5,330 bases of DNA from Bacteroidaceae bacterium (lineage in GTDB: Bacteria > Bacteroidota > Bacteroidia > Bacteroidales > Bacteroidaceae), in assembly GCA_900768625.1 (NCBI GenBank), contig CAAGDO010000329.1, forward strand, positions 1 through 5,330, given 5' to 3'. A program made the position numbers and the translations under genes. Of the stretch, positions 1 through 5,166 are shown in pieces; the first letter of the stretch is position 1; each line of letters opens with the position of its first letter. The notes beneath the pieces were generated by a model. The model was not told where the DNA came from, did not search any database, and worked only from the letters and a program-made list of their open reading frames with translations.

Positions 1-1
1 C

Positions 2-53
2 CTCCCCAAGGCGGGCTTCAGCACGCCTTGGGGAGAAGCGTGCGCAAGCACGC
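2..53. repeat. Two adjacent perfect GC-rich hairpins
   Basis: Two inverted repeats stand side by side. The first has perfect 12-bp arms at 2-13 (CTCCCCAAGGCG) and 24-35 around a 10-nt loop. The second has perfect 6-bp arms at 38-43 (GCGTGC) and 48-53 (GCACGC) around a GCAA tetraloop, which is GNRA type when read as plus-strand RNA. No T-tract follows on either strand, so these are not classic intrinsic terminators. The first could still terminate or stabilise a transcript arriving from the left. The second motif recurs at 105-119, which suggests a small REP-like intergenic repeat family. The pairing is seen directly; the repeat-family role is inference. Confidence 0.7.
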
Positions 54-63
54 AGCATTGATG

Positions 64-75
64 GCCATTAATGGC
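64..75. repeat. Perfect 12-bp palindrome GCCATTAATGGC
   Basis: This is an exact palindrome with no spacer between its halves, so it suits a dimeric DNA-binding protein better than an RNA hairpin. It lies between the two GCGTGC/GCACGC hairpins. No regulator or nearby start codon identifies it as an operator, so its function is unknown. Confidence 0.4.
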
Positions 76-104
76 TAATTGACGGAAATTAATGTAGAAA
101 CCCA

Positions 105-119
105 GCGTGCGCAGCACGC
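105..119. repeat. Second copy of the GCGTGC/GCACGC hairpin
   Basis: Perfect 6-bp arms at 105-110 (GCGTGC) and 114-119 (GCACGC) flank a GCA loop. This is the motif of 38-53 with one loop base fewer. The nonamer CAGCACGCC at 112-120 also occurs at 19-27 in the first hairpin. Reuse of the same arms within 70 bases suggests related repeat units rather than chance GC-rich pairing. Confidence 0.55.
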
Positions 120-298
120 CAAGCAAATCCGGATGTAAAAACCTCAAAACATCCCATAAGACCAATTGCCAAATGCAAAATTGAATAACGTTGAAACCGC
201 GCGAAGCGCAAATATCCACGTGCGCCCCTGGAACCCACGAAAGTGCGGCAGTCATTTTCCGATGCGCACTTATGCTGGCTTCGCCCGGGATAGGCGTC
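120..298. other. Intergenic stretch without a supported gene
   Basis: No coding frame here has convincing composition or a start signal. The 279-codon plus frame that begins at 191 is the antisense shadow of the SIMPL gene. Visible structure is limited to a small GCGC-GAA-GCGC hairpin at 199-209 and the 7-bp inverted repeat at 241-271 listed separately. The stretch is the 3' flank of the minus-strand SIMPL gene. Confidence 0.5.
241..271 (-). terminator. Possible weak terminator after the SIMPL gene
   Basis: Perfect 7-bp arms at 241-247 (AAGTGCG) and 265-271 (CGCACTT) lie 27 bases past the stop codon of the minus-strand SIMPL gene. The position suits transcript end formation or 3'-end protection. 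Only three T residues occur around the end of the second arm and there is no real T-tract, so intrinsic termination is doubtful. Confidence 0.3.
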
Positions 299-1000
299 TC
301 AGTTCTTGAGGAAGTACTCGACGGAGGTGACCACGCGCACCTTCTTCATGTAGGGGGTGTACTGGTCACGGTCATCGATGGAGAAAAGACCTTGGGTGGC
401 TGTCTTGATTTTTCCCAGTTTGCTTTCGGAGTCGTTGGCAAACTTCTCCGCGGCTTCGCGGGCATTGCGCGTGGCCTCTTCGATCATCTGGGGTTTGATG
501 GTGTTGAGACTGGTGAATTCATACTGCACCTGCGTACCGTAGTCACCGGCAGAGATGGCGATGCCCTGCTTGAGGAGTTCGCCCATACGCGACATGAGGG
601 AACGCACCTTGTCGACGTCGGCGGACGAAACGGTGATGATGCTCGTGACGTTGTAGCGGTCGCGCGGGGTGTTGTCGGTGTAGCGCTCGGCACGGAGGTC
701 GACAATCTGCGGGGCACCGACACTGATGTCCTGCTTACGCACGCCATTGGTGATAAGGAATTGGCGGATACGCGGATTGACGGCATTGAGCTCCGTATAG
801 ATGGCAGAGAGGTCGTTGCCCGTCGTTTTGTAGGTGATGGGCCAGATGACATGATCGGCCTTCACCTCACGCTCGGCAAGTCCGCGCACACTGACCACAC
901 GGTCCTTGGCGGCAAAAGCCGACAGTCCAAAGTAAATGCAAAGACCCAGAAGCAAGGTGCCCAAGGCCAGAATGAGGGCTTCAATTCGGTAGTTCTTCAT
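299..1000 (-). CDS. SIMPL domain-containing (DUF541) membrane-anchored protein
   Basis: The product has 233 residues. A short basic start (MKNYR) leads into a hydrophobic helix at about residues 7-31, which acts as an uncleaved anchor or signal sequence. A SIMPL/DUF541 domain follows: the family signature VSVRGLAEREVKAD is at 36-49, an SVGAPQIVDLRAERY segment at 93-107, and the helix EEATRNAREAAEKFA at 174-188 precedes the closing strand RVVTSVEYF. It probably sits in the periplasm tethered to the inner membrane. SIMPL proteins form oligomeric periplasmic assemblies (the Brucella BP26 fold) and some are linked to stress tolerance, but no biochemical role is known for this subgroup. I chose the ATG at 998-1000 because it begins the hydrophobic helix and lies about 40 nt below a good promoter. 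The frame stays open upstream to 1228, but that extension crosses both the promoter and the neighbouring terminator. The gene appears to be transcribed alone. Confidence 0.9.
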   Translation of the reverse strand: MKNYRIEALILALGTLLLGLCIYFGLSAFAAKDRVVSVRGLAEREVKADHVIWPITYKTTGNDLSAIYTELNAVNPRIRQFLITNGVRKQDISVGAPQIVDLRAERYTDNTPRDRYNVTSIITVSSADVDKVRSLMSRMGELLKQGIAISAGDYGTQVQYEFTSLNTIKPQMIEEATRNAREAAEKFANDSESKLGKIKTATQGLFSIDDRDQYTPYMKKVRVVTSVEYFLKN

Positions 1001-1045
1001 AAGGCTGTAAGTGTTAGGAATGGGTTGTGAAACTAGTTGTGCTTG

Positions 1046-1077
1046 CAAATATACGGGGAACCACCCGCACTTGCAAA
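1046..1077 (-). promoter_or_regulatory. Bacteroidetes-type promoter of the SIMPL gene
   Basis: On the minus strand a TTTG (-33 element, 1074-1077) is followed after 20 nt by TATATTTG (-7 element, 1046-1053). This matches the Bacteroidetes primary sigma-factor consensus TTTG-N19-21-TAnnTTTG exactly. The predicted transcript start is near 1040, which gives a leader of about 40 nt before the ATG. The 13-mer CCGTATATTTGCA is identical to the one at the promoter of the large secreted-protein gene. Confidence 0.75.
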
Positions 1078-1180
1078 GAATGGATGGTAAAAATCTTGAA
1101 AACGCTTCTTTACGGCTTGATTCTTGGGGGATGGCTTGGATATGCGGCTGGGGCATGACGTGGATAAAGCATACCCATGC

Positions 1181-1217
1181 AAAAGGGGCACCCCACCATC
1201 TAATGGCAGGATGCCCC
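1181..1217 (-). terminator. Intrinsic terminator of the secreted-protein operon
   Basis: Read on the minus strand, the arm GGGGCATCC (1209-1217) pairs with GGGTGCCCC (1185-1193) over 9 bp with one G-U wobble. An inner CCAT/ATGG stem lies in the loop, and TTTT (1181-1184) follows directly. On the plus strand the wobble becomes a mismatch and no T-run follows, so the terminator is directional. It lies about 50 nt past the stop of the 68-residue gene and above the SIMPL promoter, so it separates the two minus-strand units. Confidence 0.75.
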
Positions 1218-1239
1218 TCGTTATTCAAGGCTTGCGGTT

Positions 1240-1258
1240 GCCCTCTTCATTGGAGGGC
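1240..1258. repeat. Short inverted repeat before the terminator
   Basis: Perfect 6-bp arms GCCCTC (1240-1245) and GAGGGC (1253-1258) enclose a 7-nt loop. The repeat sits in the short 3' untranslated stretch between the stop of the 68-residue gene and the terminator. It may protect the transcript end, and no T-tract accompanies it. Confidence 0.35.
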
Positions 1259-1266
1259 TGGCAATT

Positions 1267-1473
1267 TTAGAACTCCTCTTCGTCGCTGAACACGTCAGCA
1301 GGCTTCCAGCTGGATTCTTCCCAGGAATTGCTGGGACCTGCACTGAAGACACTATTCGTCTCTTCATTACCACTCATGTCGCAATCTAAACTTCCATTCG
1401 AAGCACAAAGCGGAGCGGCAGTTTCGCCGAGGTCAATCGTGGTGAACTCGGGCTGCATATATATCTTTTTCAT
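1267..1473 (-). CDS. Small acidic hypothetical protein, 68 aa
   Basis: I do not recognise a named family. The start MKKIYMQPEFTTIDLGE resembles a common Bacteroidales pattern of short proteins beginning MKK-x-Y-x-x-P followed by alternating hydrophobic residues. The middle has two cysteines (residues 23 and 31) in a Ser/Gly/Asn-rich stretch. The tail has two tryptophans and ends strongly acidic (FSDEEEF). There is no signal peptide, lipobox or membrane segment. The gene starts 58 nt after the stop of the large secreted-protein gene on the same strand. No promoter is visible in that gap and an intrinsic terminator lies just downstream, so the two are probably co-transcribed. No Shine-Dalgarno sequence precedes the ATG, as is usual in this phylum. 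A modified-peptide precursor is a conceivable alternative, but no maturation enzyme is in view. Confidence 0.65.
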   Translation of the reverse strand: MKKIYMQPEFTTIDLGETAAPLCASNGSLDCDMSGNEETNSVFSAGPSNSWEESSWKPADVFSDEEEF

Positions 1474-1531
1474 ATTGAGTTGCTTATTGATATTTAAGTT
1501 ATGGAGTAATAGCTACTGAATTCCCACTGAA

Positions 1532-3894
1532 TTACTTCACAAGGAACTTCTTGCCGTTGCGGATATAGAGGCCACCCTTCACGGTGTGCATCACGCGACG
1601 ACCGCTGAGGTCGTAGATGGGGCTGTTGGCATCTTCTGATGTTTCGGTAACAATTGAACCGAGTCCTTCCACCGTGCCGAAGTTTACACTTACAGAGCTA
1701 GCAGTAGACGTAGAGGTTGCAGCAACATATGCACGGTTGGCAGGAATGCTTTCAACGGAGTTAGAGGGCTTGAAGAAGCCAATGCCTGTAGCGTCACTTA
1801 CCTTGGGACCAAGTACACGGAAGTTTCCACGATTCTCGTCAGAGAGCGTAATTACGGTGTTCGTACCAGTGAAGGCATTCGTTCCTACATTCACAGCATT
1901 TCCACCGATGGTAAGTGTTGCTGTAGCTGCGGCATCATCACTTATAAGCACAACACCTTCGTTGGCAGGAATTGCGGTTTTTTCCGTGAGCGTAATGGCA
2001 GTCTGCGCATCATTGAATGTGCCCACATAAGCCTTGGCACCTGCTACTGCGCTTACGGGGAAGGGAAGATGGGCGGTAGCGTAGGACTTTCCGTTTACTT
2101 TGTTGAGGTCTACCTGAATATCGGTGGCAACAGAGACTGTCCACTTTGTTTGATTATTATCAGCATCCCAGCGATTAATATTACCATTACGAGGCTCACA
2201 GTTCATGGTAGCACCCTTTGAATCCTTCAGAATGAAATTAGATCCATTTGCTGTAAAGCTCCAAGAAGAACCAGCGTCTAATGTATTCTCAAGAGATGAA
2301 CCTACAGCTTGATTATTTTGTGGAGTAACTCCACCTAAGTACTTACCAGTATTCAAATGATGCAACTTGAGTTTTACATCATCGACAATCTCCAATTTCC
2401 AAATCAAACCAGCGTCCTTGGTTGACCATGTATTGCCATGAGGTGCTGCTGCATCAGACTGAGCGCCCAAGCCGAGATTGGTTGCCACGTTTTTAATACG
2501 AACATAAGTAGATGCCTCGAGTGCATTTTCCAGAACAGTCAAGTTTTCTGAAGTTTTATCAGCGTAGTAAGCAGCGAATGCGGTTGGTACATTAGCAGCC
2601 AATACTGGAAGAGCCAAGGCAATTTGCGCTTTTTCAAGTGCCGTAGCGTCTTCTTTCACAAGATTTTCAAAATCATCATCGCTCACTTCTTCAAAATACC
2701 AACTAGAGGCAGGTGCAGATTCCCAACTTACAAGGTTATTTGATTGATCAATATGAAGATTATAATACTGTTTTCCTGTACCTATTTTAGCAGTTCCATA
2801 ACGACCTTCATCATTGGGGTAAAGTGCAAAATCTGTAGGAGTCAATGATACACTATATTTCTGACTTTCACCCTTAATATTTCCGCCATAGACATACAGA
2901 CCTGTAGCTGCATTTTTCAAACGATACGTACCACTTACTGAACCGGACTCCAAAACCCAGCAATCTCTCTGTGAAGTCAGACTTTCACCGTGAAGTCCTT
3001 GTGATTTATCAAGAACTGTAAGCGGAGTATAAAGATATGTATTATAATTATAATTTTTAAGAGCGTAACGTTTACCTATAGAAGGCATGATTATATTAGC
3101 CTCAAAAGCGGAAATTCCATTATTTAAAGTCACAAGAGTTTTCAACAACTCACTTGTCTCTGTGGGTTTTTCCGTAGGAAGATCATTCAACGCATTTAGG
3201 CTCTCCTGAGAAGAATAGAATATTTCACCTACATGATTGGGAAACTCAGACTTATAGCTACTGATTTTACCAGAAAAGTCATTGAATGTAGTGTTCAGCT
3301 TTTCATCTAAATCTGAGCCAGTAACTTCATCAAAAACATAGGCAGAGCCTTCGCAACCAGCCTTAACAGAATTACCACTATCCCAAAATGCGAGATAGCT
3401 ATTTCGCTCATTCCAATACTTGTTTCCTGATGAAGCTATACGGAAAGCATTTGCTTCTATATTATCAGGCTTTGTCGCGGTTGTGTTATAGTAGAACGTT
3501 GTCCAAACGTTGCTACCTACCGTGGCCTCATCATACATCTTAGCACGACCTCCGTCTTCATTACCAGTCATACCAAGCACTTTATTGGGGCCTACAGCAC
3601 AGTTATAAAACTTAAAGCCACCGTTATTCTCTACAACACACCAAAGGGCTTCTGCTGATGTACACGTAGTACCCTTAATCATTAGGTTACCCTGAGCGTC
3701 GGTGTGAGTGCTAGCGGTGCTGAGATAATACCAAGTACCACCCTTTTTATTTTTGATGGTGTACCAATGGGTGTTCTTAGCCCAAGCACCATTCGACGGG
3801 GCTTCAGAGGGTGTAAAAGTCTGAGCCACAACGTTTACCCCCCCCACAAGAACATCGTGAGAAGAAGCAAAAGAAGAGAAGTAAACTTCTTCAT
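1532..3894 (-). CDS. Large secreted multi-domain protein, signal peptide out of frame at a G8 tract
   Basis: The signal-peptide start is the ATG at 3892-3894 (MKKFTSLLLLLLTMFLWGG). As given, this frame stops at 3835-3837 right after eight G. The main frame runs from a GTG at 3845-3847 for 771 codons. With one more G the product is 787 residues with likely cleavage near VNVVA-Q-T. In main-frame numbering it has three beta-rich modules resembling ricin-type beta-trefoil repeats (about 27-175, 258-387, 447-575), with conserved IKN/LKN and YL motifs. Helical spacers separate them (about 178-256 and 388-446). A beta-sandwich-like segment follows (about 576-724). The tail PIYDLSGRRV...GLYIRNGKKFLVK (743-771) resembles the type IX secretion or Bacteroidales C-terminal sorting tail. 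No catalytic motif was recognised. I infer a carbohydrate- or surface-binding exported protein. Codons are visibly more AT-rich in the middle than in the flanking genes. The main frame is certain as coding; the joined start is inference. Confidence 0.85.
3838..3845 (-). repeat. G8 homopolymer in the signal-peptide region
   Basis: Eight consecutive C on the plus strand read as G8 in the coding direction. The tract lies 16 codons into the signal peptide, between its hydrophobic core and the cleavage region. With G8 the frame reads TGG GGG GGG TAA and terminates. With G9 (or G6) it reads through into GTA AAC GTT and the mature protein. G runs of this length at the 5' end of a surface-protein gene are typical of slipped-strand phase variation. 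A homopolymer error or recent inactivation would look the same in a single sequence. Confidence 0.7.
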
Positions 3895-3951
3895 AGGTTT
3901 GTTGTTTAAATTGTTAATATTGTTGTTTTTGGAATTGTCGTAGAGTTAGGT

Positions 3952-4037
3952 CTGCAAAGTTTCCCCTTCGCAGTCGTATGGCTGGCTCGCGTTCGTTGGT
4001 TAACTCATTGTATATGAGAGCGAATGCGAAAGCCATA
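3952..4037 (-). promoter_or_regulatory. Structured 5' leader with two hairpins
   Basis: The leader folds convincingly as minus-strand RNA. Hairpin 1 pairs TATGGCT (3977-3983) with AGCCATA (4031-4037). The helix extends with CTCGC (3986-3990) against GCGAA (4026-4030), then TTCG/CGAA (3992-3995 with 4021-4024), and ends in CTCAT/ATGAG (4004-4008 with 4014-4018) around a 5-nt loop. Hairpin 2 pairs 3952-3959 with 3966-3973 around GGGAAA. In both, the single imperfect position is a G-U pair only on the minus strand, which supports a function in the transcript. The element lies between the promoter (4079) and the signal-peptide ATG (3894). It could act as a riboswitch, a protein-binding leader or a stabiliser. 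I recognise no known Rfam class. Confidence 0.5.
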
Positions 4038-4078
4038 AATAAGGTGGTGAAGTATCTTGTCCATCTACTATTCGGCTG

Positions 4079-4109
4079 CAAATATACGGCTTTCCGTTAT
4101 TTCTTGAAA
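4079..4109 (-). promoter_or_regulatory. Bacteroidetes-type promoter of the secreted-protein operon
   Basis: On the minus strand a -7 element TATATTTG occupies 4079-4086. It lies 19 nt after TTTC (4106-4109), a one-base variant of the -33 TTTG. The surrounding 13-mer CCGTATATTTGCA is identical to that of the SIMPL promoter. The predicted start is near 4073, which gives an unusually long leader of about 178 nt. The stretch just before the ATG is A-rich with no Shine-Dalgarno sequence. Confidence 0.6.
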
Positions 4110-4266
4110 CTAATTGGAAAGTTTTTTTAGTATTCTTCTGAAAAAACTAAAATCTTTGCCATTCAAAGGCCATTTTCAGCAAGTTTGAGAGCAAAAACCA
4201 GGCTTTACGTAAAACAAACAAAAAGCATTCAGCACCCATCCCCTCCCATCCGCAAACCGCATTTCT
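4110..4266. other. AT-rich divergent intergenic region
   Basis: This stretch separates the leftward secreted-protein promoter from the rightward isomerase promoter. It holds A/T-rich inverted repeats: AGTTTTTT (4120-4127) against AAAAAACT (4141-4148), and CTTTG (4154-4158) against CAAAG (4164-4168). These could be regulator sites or simply curved upstream DNA. I see no gene in it. Confidence 0.35.
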
Positions 4267-4298
4267 CTTGGTAAGAAGCCGAAAACGACGTAACTTTG
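4267..4298 (+). promoter_or_regulatory. Bacteroidetes-type promoter of the isomerase gene
   Basis: CTTG at 4267-4270 (three of four bases match the -33 element) is followed after 20 nt by TAACTTTG at 4291-4298, an exact TAnnTTTG -7 element. The transcript would start near 4305, leaving a leader of roughly 107 nt before the ATG. It is divergent from the secreted-protein promoter, with about 157 bases between the two. Confidence 0.65.
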
Positions 4299-4349
4299 CA
4301 TCCGCCAGTGCGGCAGGCTACGCGAAGGCTGACCCTGACCGCAAAGCAT

Positions 4350-4370
4350 CCGCCCGACAACAGGAGGCGG
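4350..4370 (+). repeat. Leader hairpin carrying an AGGAGG sequence
   Basis: CCGCC (4350-4354) pairs perfectly with GGCGG (4366-4370) around an 11-nt loop in the isomerase leader. An AGGAGG at 4362-4367 overlaps the second arm. It lies about 45 nt before the ATG with no usable start codon between, so it is not a functional ribosome binding site for this gene. Confidence 0.3.
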
Positions 4371-4411
4371 CACACCATTATATATATACACAACAGAAAG
4401 ACTCCAAACCA

Positions 4412-5158
4412 ATGAAAGCAACACTCCACACCACCGAGGGCGACATCACGCTGCGCCTTTACGACGAAACGCCGCTCCACCGCGACAACTTCATCCGTCT
4501 GGCCAAAGAAGGATATTTCAACGGCACCTTGTTCCACCGCGTGATTCGCGACTTCATGATCCAAGGTGGCGACCCCGACAGCGTGGATGCACCCGCAGGC
4601 AAAACGCTGGGTACGGGCGGACCGGACTATACGATTCCGGCAGAAATCGATGCTGCACACCTGTTCCACCGCCGCGGTGCCGTTTGTGCCGCCCGTCAGG
4701 CCGATGAAGTGAACCCCGAAAAGGCAAGCAGCGGTAGCCAGTTCTACATCGTTTGGGGACAGACCTACAAACCCGCCCAGCTCAAGCAGATGGAACGTCA
4801 GATGGCGATGCAGCAGGAACAGCAAGTGGCCAACGCCCTGATGGCCGAACGCCGCAGCGACATCATGCAGCTCCGCCGCAACCGCGACCGCGAAGGCCTC
4901 GCCGCCCTTCAGGAAGAGCTGACCCAATTGGTCAGGAAACGCTGCAGCGAAATGGGAGCCCCCAAATTCACTCCCGAACAAACTGAAGCCTACACGACCG
5001 AAGGCGGCACGCCCTTCCTCGACGGTGCCTACACCGTGTTCGGCCAAGTCGAAGAAGGTCTTCCCATCGTCGAACGCATCCAGCAAACCGAGACCCGCCG
5101 CGACGACCGCCCCGTCAAGGACATCAAAGTCCTCACCGTGGAAGTCATCGAAGCATAA
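4412..5158 (+). CDS. Cyclophilin-type peptidyl-prolyl cis-trans isomerase
   Basis: The product has 248 residues and catalyses cis-trans isomerisation of Xaa-Pro bonds during protein folding. The cyclophilin fold is clear: strand start LHTTEGDITLRLY (5-17), core FHRVIRDFMIQGGDP (41-55) with catalytic Arg43 plus Phe48, Met49 and Gln51, then GSQFYIV (108-114) and LDGAYTVFGQV (203-213). The position of human Trp121 is Phe202, as in many bacterial enzymes. Minimal bacterial cyclophilins have about 165 residues. The excess is an insertion at about 119-198, rich in Gln, Glu and Arg and predicted helical (LKQMERQMAMQQEQQ), which I associate with Bacteroidetes homologues. There is no signal peptide, so it is probably cytoplasmic. 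I chose the ATG at 4412-4414 because homology begins there. The frame extends upstream to 4268, but that part overlaps the promoter. It is transcribed alone, divergent from the secreted-protein operon. Confidence 0.93.
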   Translation: MKATLHTTEGDITLRLYDETPLHRDNFIRLAKEGYFNGTLFHRVIRDFMIQGGDPDSVDAPAGKTLGTGGPDYTIPAEIDAAHLFHRRGAVCAARQADEVNPEKASSGSQFYIVWGQTYKPAQLKQMERQMAMQQEQQVANALMAERRSDIMQLRRNRDREGLAALQEELTQLVRKRCSEMGAPKFTPEQTEAYTTEGGTPFLDGAYTVFGQVEEGLPIVERIQQTETRRDDRPVKDIKVLTVEVIEA

Positions 5159-5166
5159 GTAGGTGT

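Noticed and set aside
1..298. CRISPR array or tandem repeats
   Set aside because: The repeated units are hairpins of unequal length and spacing with no regular spacer pattern.
191..1030. A 279-codon plus-strand frame over the SIMPL gene
   Set aside because: It lies antisense to a gene with a clear domain and promoter, has no recognisable family, and has the composition expected of the complement of GC-rich codons.
1001..1228. Upstream extension of the SIMPL frame to an earlier ATG
   Set aside because: The extra 76 residues precede the hydrophobic anchor, contain no family similarity, and would cover the promoter (1046-1077) and the terminator (1181-1217).
1617..2030. A 137-codon plus-strand frame inside the secreted-protein gene
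   Set aside because: It is antisense to the beta-rich C-terminal region and has no start signal or recognisable product.
4362..4367. AGGAGG as a ribosome binding site
   Set aside because: It is about 45 nt before the isomerase ATG, no ATG, GTG or TTG in that frame lies between, and it is buried in a hairpin arm.
4268..4411. Upstream extension of the isomerase frame
   Set aside because: The 48 extra residues overlap the -33 and -7 elements and the leader hairpin, and cyclophilin similarity starts only at the ATG at 4412.
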